From Chitinophagaceae bacterium (GTDB lineage: Bacteria; Bacteroidota; Bacteroidia; Chitinophagales; Chitinophagaceae), in the NCBI GenBank assembly GCA_025455245.1, contig JALOMX010000058.1:1-8884 (forward strand): DNA of 8,884 nt, given 5' to 3'. A program made the position numbers and the translations under genes. The notes beneath the pieces were generated by a model that saw nothing but the letters and a program-made list of their open reading frames with translations, was not told the origin of the DNA and made no database searches. This document shows positions 1 to 6,702 of the stretch, piece after piece; position 1 is the stretch's first letter; each line of letters opens with the position of its first letter.

Positions 1-255
1 GAACCTGTAGTAATACAAATGGTCAAAGGGGTATTGGAACAAACCGGGGCTGATGTGGCCGTGGCTGTTTCCGGCATCATGGGGCCCGATGGTGGAAGTG
101 ATGAAAAACCGGTGGGAACGGTTTGGGTAGCTGTGGGTAACGCAGACCGGATTGACGCCAAGAGAATGCACTTCCGGTTCGACCGGATGCGCAATATTGA
201 ACTTACTGCAACCCATGCCCTTAATTTGCTTCGGGCATTTATATTGTCTCTGTAA
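1..255 (+). CDS. cinA: CinA-family protein, C-terminal nicotinamide-nucleotide amidohydrolase domain (5' truncated)
   Basis: The frame is open from base 1 (EPVVIQMVKGVLEQTGADVA...) to TAA at 253-255, so this is the last 84 residues of a gene that begins outside the window. The core motif VSGIMGPDGGSDEKPVGTVW is the signature of the CinA C-terminal domain (PncC type), which deamidates nicotinamide mononucleotide to nicotinate mononucleotide in pyridine-nucleotide salvage. The protein is cytoplasmic and the C-terminal helix (THALNLLRAFILSL) is complete. Many family members have A where this one has M in SGIxGP; I believe M is tolerated in Bacteroidota homologues, from memory. Whether the missing part holds the usual N-terminal MoaB-like domain (full CinA) or the protein is a stand-alone PncC cannot be told here. 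The methionine at base 19 is internal, not the start. The family call is firm; the gene symbol assumes the full-length form. Confidence 0.9.
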   Translation, partial: EPVVIQMVKGVLEQTGADVAVAVSGIMGPDGGSDEKPVGTVWVAVGNADRIDAKRMHFRFDRMRNIELTATHALNLLRAFILSL

Positions 256-303
256 GGTAAACTGGCGACACCTAGAAATTGTTATTCCTGAAGGTTTTGA
301 CAC

Positions 304-329
304 CCGGGTTGAAATCTTCAAAATCCCGG
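304..329 (+). terminator. Possible weak terminator hairpin after cinA
   Basis: CCGGGTTGAA (304-313) can pair with TTCAA (317-321) and CCCGG (325-329), leaving a 3-base loop (ATC) and a 3-base bulge (AAT). A pyrimidine-rich stretch follows (CCTTTTATTT), but it is not a clean T run. It lies about 50 bases after the cinA stop and could end that transcript. It also overlaps a 12-base sequence repeated at 1289-1300, so it could be part of a dispersed intergenic element instead. The pairing is seen in the sequence; the role is inferred. Confidence 0.3.
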
Positions 330-520
330 AAATCCTTTTATTTAAATTCGTTGGTTTTTGGGGATTACGTTAAGTCCGGAATGAAATTAACATTTATACC
401 CTTTCCCGGCAAACTCCCGCTGCATTTTCCACGATCATTTATCATAGGTTAGCCCTGAAACTTTTCGTACCTTAACATAGTTATAGTTTCAAATTTTGAT
501 CACCCCTAAAAACCATCAAA

Positions 521-1177
521 ATGAAAAATATTCATATACTAATTTTCATAGCTTTTCTATTTATAGCTTCCATATCCTTTGCGCAATTTGGCATTCAGGC
601 AGGTCCGGGCTTTGCTTCTACCAATCAAAAATTAACCATTGAGGGGCTCATTTCAGATGACCTTGACTGGGAAAGCCGGGCAGGCATCTATGCAGGATTT
701 TTCTATAGGAAACAAATAGGGAAAATTGCCCTTCAACCTGAGTTGAACTTTATGCAAAAAGGCGGGAAATATGAGATAGAAGGTGATAAAATGACCTTGT
801 TCATCAATTATCTGGAATTGCCCATTTATGCTTTATACAACGGTGGAGAAACTAATGGTTTCTATGGAGGCATTGGCCCATCATTTAATTATGGTTTGGT
901 AGGAAATTTTAAAATGGGCGATGAAGAAGAAGGCATTTCATTTGGTTCAGAACACGATGTTTCACGTTTCCATTTGGGCATCAACGGTCAGTTAGGTTAT
1001 CAGTTTGCCAATGGCTTGGGCATCAATGCCTATTTAAGCAAATCGATTACCAAAAGCCCTACAGAACAAACTGAAGAACTTCAGGAAGTTCAGGTAATTA
1101 AAATTAAAACTGAATACAGTTATTTTAATTGGGGAATAAGGGTGAGTTATTTGTTTGGGAAATCAGCCAAAAAATAA
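521..1177 (+). CDS. Small outer-membrane beta-barrel protein (porin-like, PF13568-type)
   Basis: A 218-residue exported protein. Residues 1-21 form a signal peptide (MKN, a hydrophobic stretch, then SISFA before Q22; probable cleavage after A21). The mature part opens with FGIQAGPGFAST and continues with alternating amphipathic strands rich in Gly and aromatics: AGIYAGFFYRKQIG (54-67), IALQPELNFMQKGGKYEI (69-86), INYLELPIYALY (95-106), GFYGGIGPSFNYGL (113-126), GINGQLGYQFANGLGINAYL (153-172). The last strand, YFNWGIRVSYLF (201-212), is the kind of C-terminal beta signal used for outer-membrane insertion. This pattern fits the Bacteroidota family often named outer membrane beta-barrel or PorT-like. 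It probably forms an 8-10 strand barrel; no ligand or function can be read from it. It stands alone, with 265 bases before it and 300 after. There is no Shine-Dalgarno sequence; the start is preceded by A-rich sequence, as is usual in this phylum. A weak -7-like AAATTTTG lies at 491-498. Confidence 0.85.
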   Translation: MKNIHILIFIAFLFIASISFAQFGIQAGPGFASTNQKLTIEGLISDDLDWESRAGIYAGFFYRKQIGKIALQPELNFMQKGGKYEIEGDKMTLFINYLELPIYALYNGGETNGFYGGIGPSFNYGLVGNFKMGDEEEGISFGSEHDVSRFHLGINGQLGYQFANGLGINAYLSKSITKSPTEQTEELQEVQVIKIKTEYSYFNWGIRVSYLFGKSAKK

Positions 1178-1477
1178 CCGGGTAAAAAGATAAGGACCAT
1201 TGAATTTGAATAATAAAAAATCCAAAAAGTCTTTGGACCGGCAACCGAATACTTTTTTATTTGATAAACCCTTTTTTTTAAAATCTTCTTGACACCCGGG
1301 GTCGTTTTGAAGGATATTATCAATAGATTTCTGTATTAAACCAATACAGAATGAACAAGTTGGGCATAAATATTTAAAGAGCATTAAAACCCGGCTTCCA
1401 AAAATCATCTTAATTCAAAAGCAAGGGTATTTAATTGAAATAAAATGTTCTTTGCAAACACATTGATTATTAGGTTT
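1178..1477. other. Gene-free stretch between the beta-barrel gene and the convergent lipoprotein gene
   Basis: No convincing gene lies in these 300 AT-rich bases between two convergent genes. The minus strand has an 81-codon open frame here that would encode a Cys- and Lys-rich peptide, but it runs into the end of the beta-barrel gene and shows no family resemblance or start signal. Three structural items are visible: TTGACACCCGGG at 1289-1300, also present at 297-308; the run of eight T at 1272-1279; and a perfect 9-bp inverted repeat at 1329-1351 (listed separately). I see no clear T-tailed terminator for either flanking gene. Confidence 0.6.
1329..1351. repeat. Perfect 9-bp inverted repeat (TTCTGTATT / AATACAGAA, 5-base spacer)
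   Basis: TTCTGTATT at 1329-1337 and AATACAGAA at 1343-1351 are exact reverse complements separated by AAACC. Neither strand has a T run directly after the stem, so it is a poor intrinsic terminator. The size and spacing would suit a dimeric regulator's operator or a transcript-end hairpin in the convergent gap. The palindrome is seen; any function is inferred. Confidence 0.5.
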
Positions 1478-2173
1478 TCAATTTATCCTGCTCCAGGTGT
1501 TTCCAAAAACATCTTTAAACAGAACAAAGCCATTCTTTTTGTCGAACCACACTTCATTTATAGTGAACCTTGTACCATAAAGCGGGTCAGTGTATACCTC
1601 ATTATTTCCTGATTTAATCATAACAACTTCATGATACGTTTTAACCGCATTTGAGAATGAAATGGTTTGAAAGTCTGAATAAAAATCAGGATAATTAATA
1701 TATGGAGTAGTCCAGTTGTTACTTTGTTCCGGCAACTTATTATAATCAATAAATGCATTTCCAAAAAGATGAACTTCAGGCTTAACGTTTCGGGGAATAT
1801 TGTTTTTATCAATAGCCGCAGGCAATTGCATTTGCAACGTCAAAGAATAAGTGAAAGACGAGTTTGGTGGCAGGGGGATACTATCGGTTCTTACAAAGTA
1901 TACCTGCAACCTGTCATATGTATAGAAAATTTTACAGTAGCCTGTATTCCAGTTACAATCCTGAACTGTTTGTTTGGATCTTTCAATTTTAAAAACCCTG
2001 TACTCCCTTGAAGAACCGTTGGAACCGGCAAATTTTAAAGTATCGTTTACTTTTAACCCGGAAAGCAGGTGTTCGCCTGTTTGGTCAAATGCCAAATGAA
2101 GTTCGCCTAAAGCAGGTTCCTTCTGACAGGCCGACAGCACAAAAAAGATGATGATAAAAATATAGCGGCCCAT
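1478..2173 (-). CDS. Uncharacterised lipoprotein
   Basis: A 231-residue predicted lipoprotein. From the ATG at 2173 the protein begins MGRYIFIIIFFVLSACQKEP: a short charged start, a hydrophobic core and a perfect lipobox LSAC with lipidated Cys16. An in-frame ATG six codons upstream (2191) would add MPYPDF and overlaps a -7-like promoter element, so the inner start is preferred. The mature part has no recognised domain. It is rich in aromatic and Asn residues and looks beta-structured, with a Cys pair (DCNWNTGYCKIFY) that could form a disulphide. It ends in GFVLFKDVFGNTWSRIN. There is no Asp at +2, so outer-membrane sorting is expected. The QKE directly after the Cys resembles the lipoprotein export signal described for Capnocytophaga (QKDDE-like), which would place it on the cell surface; this is an inference. 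The gene is divergent from the E2 gene and convergent with the beta-barrel gene. I do not recognise its function. Confidence 0.8.
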   Translation of the reverse strand: MGRYIFIIIFFVLSACQKEPALGELHLAFDQTGEHLLSGLKVNDTLKFAGSNGSSREYRVFKIERSKQTVQDCNWNTGYCKIFYTYDRLQVYFVRTDSIPLPPNSSFTYSLTLQMQLPAAIDKNNIPRNVKPEVHLFGNAFIDYNKLPEQSNNWTTPYINYPDFYSDFQTISFSNAVKTYHEVVMIKSGNNEVYTDPLYGTRFTINEVWFDKKNGFVLFKDVFGNTWSRIN

Positions 2174-2190
2174 AAAATCCGGATAGGGCA

Positions 2191-2198
2191 TAAAGGTA
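2191..2198 (-). promoter_or_regulatory. Possible -7 element of the lipoprotein promoter
   Basis: Read on the minus strand this is TACCTTTA, one base off the Bacteroidota -7 consensus TAnnTTTG. It would start transcription roughly a dozen bases before the ATG at 2173, giving a short leader. No good TTTG-like -33 element is visible upstream, so support is limited. If real, it excludes the upstream ATG at 2191, which lies in the box. Confidence 0.3.
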
Positions 2199-2401
2199 CT
2201 ACGGACATTTATGTTACCCTATGAAGGAAATATTTTTAACACTAAAATCACCCGTGAAAAGAAAATTGCCCGCTAAAATCAAAAATGCTGAAAAGCGAGA
2301 TGCCTTAAAGAAATAAACGCAATAATGTTTTTCAAAAACCCAACACTACAAAATGGTACAGGATACATTTCCATTTGATTATTACCTTTAATCCTCCACA
2401 A

Positions 2402-2430
2402 TTCACCTTCCTGCGAAAACCTTACTTTTG
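2402..2430 (+). promoter_or_regulatory. Bacteroidota-type promoter of the E2 gene
   Basis: TACTTTTG at 2423-2430 matches the Bacteroidota -7 consensus TAnnTTTG exactly, in the common context CCTTACTTTTGCAG. The -33 element is weak (TTCACCTT from 2402, about the right distance). Transcription should start near 2435-2440, giving a leader of about 45 bases to the ATG at 2482. This rules out the in-frame TTG at 2428 as a start, since it is inside the -7 box. Confidence 0.6.
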
Positions 2431-2481
2431 CAGCGCCCAAAATCCCTTTTTGATGAATTTATTAATGCTAAACGATTGAAT

Positions 2482-3846
2482 ATGTCCATGGTAGATCTGG
2501 TGATGCCCAAATTGGGCGAGAGTATAATGGAGGCCACCATCCTGAAGTGGCATAAAAAACCCGGTGATACGGTAGCGCAGGATGAAACTGTGCTTGATAT
2601 TGCAACGGACAAGGTGGATTCCGAGGTTCCATCCACGGCAGCAGGCATTTTGGCCGAAATCCTTTTTAAGGAAAACGATGTGGTACCCATTGGAACAGTG
2701 ATCGCCCGTATACGGACCGGGGCAGTTGAAACCGCGCCGGCACCATCAACAACTGAACCGGCTCCACAGGCCTCGGCCCCTGCTGCTGAAGAAATAGAAT
2801 CGCAGGAAATACCATATTCGCCTGCAACTGCTCCTCAGCCACAGCAGCCGGTATCCGTTGGCTCTCCTCGGTTTTATTCACCACTCGTACTTAAAATAGC
2901 GCAGGAAGAAGGCATCAGCAAGAGCGAGCTTGAAACCATTCCCGGTACAGGACAAGATGGACGCGTAAGCAAGAAAGATATTTTGTCTTACCTGCAAAAC
3001 CGCGGACAGGCTGCGTCCGCACCTGCACCACAGCCGCCTTCCACTTCCGCCCCATCTGTAAGCGTTTCTACACCGCAGGTTTCATCAACTGCTGCAAACA
3101 CAGTATCCGGTGCCGTAAGCGTACCATCTTATGCCGGCAATGTTGAAATTATTGAGATGGACCGTATGCGCAAAATGATTGCCAAACACATGGTTGACAG
3201 CAAGCATACAAGCGCACATGTAACCAGTTTTGCCGAATGTGATGTGACCAATATGGTGCTTTGGCGCGACCGTGTGAAAAAGGATTTTGAAAAACGCGAA
3301 TCCACTAAAATAACCTTCACGCCGTTGTTTATTGAAGCGGTGGTGAAATCCATCAAAAAATATCCACTGCTCAACAGCAGTGTTGATGGAGACCGGATTG
3401 TGGTAAAAAAAGACATCAACATAGGAATGGCCACAGCATTGCCCACCGGCAACCTGATTGTACCCGTTATTAAAAATGCCGATCAGTTAAATCTGGTGGG
3501 GCTTGCAAAACAGGTAAACGGTATGGCAGAAGCTGCACGGACCGGAAAACTTCGCCCTGATGATACAGCCGGCGGCACATTCACGCTTACCAACGTTGGT
3601 ACTTTTGGCAGCATCATGGGTACACCCATTATCAATCAGCCACAGGTGGCTATCATGGCTGTTGGTGCTATCAAAAAACGGCCTGTAGTAATAGAAACGG
3701 CACAAGGCGACAGTATTGCCATCAGGCACATGATGTACATAAGCCTTAGCTACGACCACCGTATCATTGATGGTGCGCTTGGTTCTACTTTTCTCAACGC
3801 AGTTGCCCGTGAACTCGAGAATTGGGACGCCAACCGGGAGATTTAA
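2482..3846 (+). CDS. 2-oxo acid dehydrogenase complex, dihydrolipoamide acyltransferase (E2) component
   Basis: A 454-residue E2 core protein that moves an acyl group from E1 through a swinging lipoyl arm to CoA. It has a full domain set. A lipoyl domain (about residues 3-78) has lipoyl Lys44 in DIATDKVDSEVPS. An Ala/Pro/Ser linker (about 84-128) follows. Then come the E1/E3-binding domain (about 130-173, with IPGTGQDGRVSKKDIL), a second Ala/Pro/Ser/Val linker (about 175-215), and the catalytic domain (about 222-454). The active site is SYDHRIIDGA with His426 and Asp430. The single lipoyl domain and the TFTLTNVGTFGSIMGTPIIN and GAIKKRPVV segments suit branched-chain or broad 2-oxo acid complexes as well as pyruvate, so the substrate is left open. 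The start is ATG 2482 (MSMVDLVMPKLGES); ATG 2488 is also possible. E1 and E3 genes are not adjacent, and the gene looks monocistronic, between its own promoter and a strong terminator. Confidence 0.96.
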   Translation: MSMVDLVMPKLGESIMEATILKWHKKPGDTVAQDETVLDIATDKVDSEVPSTAAGILAEILFKENDVVPIGTVIARIRTGAVETAPAPSTTEPAPQASAPAAEEIESQEIPYSPATAPQPQQPVSVGSPRFYSPLVLKIAQEEGISKSELETIPGTGQDGRVSKKDILSYLQNRGQAASAPAPQPPSTSAPSVSVSTPQVSSTAANTVSGAVSVPSYAGNVEIIEMDRMRKMIAKHMVDSKHTSAHVTSFAECDVTNMVLWRDRVKKDFEKRESTKITFTPLFIEAVVKSIKKYPLLNSSVDGDRIVVKKDINIGMATALPTGNLIVPVIKNADQLNLVGLAKQVNGMAEAARTGKLRPDDTAGGTFTLTNVGTFGSIMGTPIINQPQVAIMAVGAIKKRPVVIETAQGDSIAIRHMMYISLSYDHRIIDGALGSTFLNAVARELENWDANREI

Positions 3847-3879
3847 TTGTCTTTGTTGAAAAAACAGTAACATTATTTT

Positions 3880-3910
3880 AAACCACCTTCGGGTGGTTTT
3901 TTATTTTTTT
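3880..3910 (+). terminator. Strong intrinsic terminator of the E2 gene
   Basis: AAACCACC (3880-3887) and GGTGGTTT (3892-3899) form a perfect 8-bp stem closed by a TTCG tetraloop. A run of T follows, interrupted by one A (to 3910). It lies 34 bases after the E2 stop codon. The A-tract on the left is short, so it reads best rightward. Confidence 0.93.
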
Positions 3911-3975
3911 CCTAATTTCCATTTCAGAAAAGCTTTCCCATATGCAAAATCATCAGCATTGGATCACCATAAAAA

Positions 3976-3981
3976 AAGGAG
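3976..3981 (+). promoter_or_regulatory. Shine-Dalgarno sequence AAGGAG, unusual for this phylum
   Basis: AAGGAG ends 6 bases before ATG 3988, an ideal spacing. It decides the start: the in-frame TTG at 3982 abuts it with no gap and cannot be used. Bacteroidota genes mostly lack such sites, and none of the other starts seen here has one. Confidence 0.6.
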
Positions 3982-3987
3982 TTGACT

Positions 3988-4722
3988 ATGAAAAAGCTTT
4001 CAGAAACCTGGTTTGCCGATGGCTACATTGATTTCGAGTTAAAACAGTACACCATTCTTGCCTACCTGCAGGAAGTAAACAAGTACTTTGATGAACACAA
4101 GCTTTACCCGCAGCTTGCCGACCTTATTTTTCACTATAACAACTTGCTGCATTTCAGGGCAAACAAGGAGTATCTGAAACAACAGTTTCCTAAAAGGCTT
4201 TCGGCAATCGATATGCAGAAGCTTACCATGCTGTATGAAAGCATTGTGGAAGATGATGAACTGATGCAGGAACTCAGTGAGATAATATCCTATGCACTCG
4301 GGCAAATGAAAGGGACCATTGAAGGAGGCACTGCCCTGTATGAATATGTTGAAGAGAGGATTGAAATATCACCCGTAGGCCTTGTACCCCTGCAATGCGA
4401 AGAAGGCTATTTTTTCCTGAAAGACGGTTCTTTCAGTGACACAAAAGTATATCAGTACCGTCTCAGTATTTTTGAAAAGCATAGTGAAAAATACCGAAGC
4501 ATTCGTACGGAGTATGTAGATAGCTGGCAACGGAATTTTGTAAATACCTCTGAAAATATCAAGGCCGAACTCATACGAAACAGAAGTTATATGCCTAATC
4601 CTGCAGTTTATAATATTGAAACATCGCTCGCACTTCCGGTAAACGAAACATTGCTTCCGATTGCCAAAAGGTCATTGGTGAAATTCATAACAGATCTGCC
4701 CGGCAATCATAATATTGCGTAA
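3988..4722 (+). CDS. Conserved-looking protein of unknown function
   Basis: A 244-residue protein with no signal peptide and no membrane segment, so probably cytoplasmic. I do not recognise a named domain, though the opening (KLSETWFADGYIDFELKQYTILAYLQEV) resembles conserved hypothetical proteins of Bacteroidota, from memory. Residues about 15-110 look mainly helical, with many Leu, Tyr, Glu and Lys. Residues about 122-165 (EERIEISPVGLVPLQ, EGYFFLKDGSFSDTKVYQYRLSIF) look like beta strands. A charged stretch follows, then a tail with ALPVNETLLPIAKRSLVKFI (215-234). No catalytic motif is evident. The gene follows the E2 terminator by about 80 bases and starts at the ATG set by the AAGGAG site. 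Its TAA is only 4 bases from the stop codon of the convergent DUF4350 gene, so the two transcripts very likely overlap. A weak inverted repeat (CGGCAA 4701-4706, TTGCCG 4735-4740) before a short T-rich stretch might end this transcript inside the neighbouring gene. Confidence 0.8.
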   Translation: MKKLSETWFADGYIDFELKQYTILAYLQEVNKYFDEHKLYPQLADLIFHYNNLLHFRANKEYLKQQFPKRLSAIDMQKLTMLYESIVEDDELMQELSEIISYALGQMKGTIEGGTALYEYVEERIEISPVGLVPLQCEEGYFFLKDGSFSDTKVYQYRLSIFEKHSEKYRSIRTEYVDSWQRNFVNTSENIKAELIRNRSYMPNPAVYNIETSLALPVNETLLPIAKRSLVKFITDLPGNHNIA

Positions 4723-4726
4723 TACG

Positions 4727-5950
4727 TCAAGCTGTTGCCGTTGGTTTTTGCAGGGATGATAATTCCCTGTTCAGTTCAAGGAGCATATCATCACTTACTG
4801 CAGCACCATTCATGATGGCTGCCATACGCTGTACCAGCCTCTCGGTTTTTGCTACCGGCTGATTTGTTTTGCCCGCAAGAATAGCAGCGAATTCATCATC
4901 AAGCTTCTGATGAGGCACATAATAGCTACTGCGGATATGCTCAAGGAAATGCTGAATCATTTTCTGTGCAATGTTGCTGTTATCCTTTTTATTGAAATAC
5001 AATCGCGCAATGGTCTGCGTAAATTCTACGGTCGTATTTCTGTTGGGCACACGTACCGGTACTACCCTTTGGCGCCTGAACATATTGGTAAAAACGGCAA
5101 TGGCACAGAATATAAGCAGCAACCAAAATGCCCAACGCAGCGCCGGTACAGAAAGGATGGCACTAAAAATCGATCCGTCTTCATCCGGCCGGTTGATATT
5201 TTTTCTGTAAAACTCATCCCAGAAAACATACTCAGGACTGTAGTTGAGGGTTTCAAGCGTTTTTACCGCATATTCATAGTTGTTTTTTGTCAGTAAAAAA
5301 TAGTTGCTGAAGGCTGCTGCATTACTCACAAGGATCAGCTTCCCCGAACCAATGTATATCGTAAGAGCATCGGGCAGACCTGTCATGTTGTATGACATAG
5401 TATCAATATCGGTAGCCTCAACCGAATCTACCGATCGGATGAAAGGAAGATAAAAGAACCCGTACTTTGACCCTGTTGAATCTGCTGAAATTTTGTAGGT
5501 ATCCGTAAGACCAAAAAGATTGGTGGCTACCATGGTATCGGTTTTTCTTTTTACATCGAGTCCGAATACCTCCTTAAATTCTTTGCTTACGCCATCAGTT
5601 ATCAGCAGTAAATGATTGCCTTCGTCAACAAAGCGTCTCATATTCTCAGCCTCCTTTTTTCTTGCGCTCAGGTAAGGCGTCAGCAAAATATAGGCAGCCT
5701 GATAATCAAGGTAATAATCAGCATTGAATTTACGAAACCAATCGCTAAAGGGCCTTGCGTTGTTTTCGATGCCGGAATATTCAAAAAGCTCTTCGGTGAT
5801 ATTTCTGAATACCTTGCCACCCATTGGTTTGGAATCAGACGAAGAAAGGGTCATTGTCATGTTTGGCAAACCTGAATTATCCTCTTTGCGGCAGCCTGTA
5901 CCAAAAACAAGGCTGACCATCAAACACCATAAAATCCATATCCTAAACAT
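4727..5950 (-). CDS. DUF4350 domain-containing membrane protein
   Basis: A 407-residue protein matching the Bacteroidota DUF4350 pattern. It has an N-terminal hydrophobic export segment ending in a possible lipobox (VFGTGC, Cys20; position -3 is Gly, so lipidation is uncertain). A periplasmic alpha/beta domain (about 45-215) follows, including YILLTPYLSARKKEAENMRRF, GNHLLLITDG and GKLILVSN. Next come a WDEF motif (244-247) in VFWDEFYR, one membrane helix (about 271-291, LRWAFWLLLIFCAIAVF) and a cytoplasmic helical tail with basic RRQR at its start. DUF4350 proteins have a GATase/IFT52-like fold and no proven biochemical role. ATG 5950 shares one base with the upstream stop (TAATG, 5948-5952), implying translational coupling; an in-frame ATG at 5959 would add three residues. 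This is the last gene of the SpoIIM-DUF4129-DUF4350 operon; MoxR and DUF58 genes, common next to it, do not follow. Confidence 0.85.
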   Translation of the reverse strand: MFRIWILWCLMVSLVFGTGCRKEDNSGLPNMTMTLSSSDSKPMGGKVFRNITEELFEYSGIENNARPFSDWFRKFNADYYLDYQAAYILLTPYLSARKKEAENMRRFVDEGNHLLLITDGVSKEFKEVFGLDVKRKTDTMVATNLFGLTDTYKISADSTGSKYGFFYLPFIRSVDSVEATDIDTMSYNMTGLPDALTIYIGSGKLILVSNAAAFSNYFLLTKNNYEYAVKTLETLNYSPEYVFWDEFYRKNINRPDEDGSIFSAILSVPALRWAFWLLLIFCAIAVFTNMFRRQRVVPVRVPNRNTTVEFTQTIARLYFNKKDNSNIAQKMIQHFLEHIRSSYYVPHQKLDDEFAAILAGKTNQPVAKTERLVQRMAAIMNGAAVSDDMLLELNRELSSLQKPTATA

Positions 5951-6702
5951 TAAAGCCATGTTCCTGTAAATTTTCTGAAACCACTTTCTACCATATCATA
6001 CTGCTCGCGGGAAAGTGAGAATTCTCCATACCAGATATATTCATACTGAATGGTAAGCCTTGAGAAGTCGTTGTAAAATGGTTTTTGCCTGATTTCATTT
6101 AGGTAATGATTATTTGTTTTTTGCGGCAAAACAACAATATGGTTTCTTTCTGCCATCAACTGAAGCAGGTATAGATAATGAAAACGTACGGCATGTCTGT
6201 AGTCACCACGGGCCGCGGCTTGCTGCAGCAAACTCAGCGGCGATACAGTCCTTTCTGAAATCTCCTCCCGTTCAGTACCTGTATCGAGTTGCTTATTTTT
6301 AGCAAAAAGTCCCTGTTGCCCGGCAAATAACTGAAACAGCAGGTATAGGACCGCAAAAATGGCAAGTCCCCACAAAATTGCCCGGACAAATGACAGGTCA
6401 AACACGCTTTTTGATGGGGGTGAAGGTTTCTCCTGTGGCTCCATGTTCAGGTTTCGAAGAGCGCTATCAAGATTTTTCATGTAGGAATATTCCTTTTGTT
6501 CCCTTAATGCCCTTATACTGTCTTCTGAAAAAGATAATGGCAATGGTTCTTCATATTCTTCCTCTTCATAACTGCTATCTTCCACAGGAGGTGCTACCAG
6601 TCCTTCATTTGCTGTTGTATCGATCGGTATAACAACATCCTCTTGTCCCCACGCCATTACACATGTGGCCAGAAAAAGAAAAACAAACAAAAACTTTTTC
6701 AT
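5950..6702 (-). CDS. DUF4129 domain-containing membrane protein
   Basis: A 250-residue protein. Residues 1-19 form a signal peptide (MKKFLFVFLFLATCVMAWG, then QED). A periplasmic linker has a very acidic patch (EDSSYEEEEYEE, 41-52). One membrane helix (about 106-127, VRAILWGLAIFAVLYLLFQLF) leads to the cytoplasmic DUF4129 domain (about 157-246). Diagnostic parts of that domain are QAAARGDYRHAVRFHYLYLLQLM (161-183), KTNNHYLNEI (195-204) and the conserved YIWYGEF (222-228). DUF4129 proteins occur with SpoIIM, RDD, DUF4350, MoxR and DUF58 proteins in an envelope-associated cluster whose function is unknown; some larger relatives are fused to transglutaminase domains, and this one is not. The ATG overlaps the SpoIIM stop as ATGA (6699-6702), and the stop overlaps the DUF4350 start as TAATG. 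The three genes should therefore be translated from one message. Confidence 0.88.
   Translation of the reverse strand: MKKFLFVFLFLATCVMAWGQEDVVIPIDTTANEGLVAPPVEDSSYEEEEYEEPLPLSFSEDSIRALREQKEYSYMKNLDSALRNLNMEPQEKPSPPSKSVFDLSFVRAILWGLAIFAVLYLLFQLFAGQQGLFAKNKQLDTGTEREEISERTVSPLSLLQQAAARGDYRHAVRFHYLYLLQLMAERNHIVVLPQKTNNHYLNEIRQKPFYNDFSRLTIQYEYIWYGEFSLSREQYDMVESGFRKFTGTWL

Larger units (their letters stand above)
2174..2481. other. Divergent gene-free region between lipoprotein and E2 genes
   Basis: These 308 bases separate divergent genes and should hold both promoters. Facing right, TACTTTTG at 2423-2430 is a perfect Bacteroidota -7 box before the E2 gene. A second, poorer -7-like TACCTTTA lies at 2383-2390. 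Facing left, the minus strand carries TACCTTTA (2191-2198) close before the lipoprotein start. A frame open through 2428-2481 runs into the E2 gene but is 5' leader, not coding. I see no RNA gene, riboswitch or repeat here. Confidence 0.6.

Noticed and set aside
152..373. 73-codon plus-strand frame spanning the cinA end and the following gap
   Set aside because: It begins inside cinA in another frame and its sequence matches nothing; it is a shadow that happens to stay open.
1163..1408. 81-codon minus-strand frame with a CPTCSFC motif
   Set aside because: It overlaps the end of the beta-barrel gene, is low-complexity and Lys/Phe-rich, and has no start signal or family resemblance. The Cys spacing alone is not enough to call a zinc-binding protein.
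2428..2481. N-terminal extension of the E2 protein (MQRPKSLFDEFINAKRLN)
   Set aside because: Its TTG start is part of the promoter -7 box, and E2 proteins begin right at the lipoyl domain.
3487..3873. 128-codon minus-strand frame opposite the E2 catalytic domain
   Set aside because: The E2 domain on the plus strand is unmistakable over the same bases, and the antisense product resembles no known family.
4703..4718. Short hairpin GCAAT/ATTGC at the end of the 3988-4722 gene as a terminator
   Set aside because: It has only 5 pairs, is AT-rich, lies within the coding sequence and has no T run after it on either strand.
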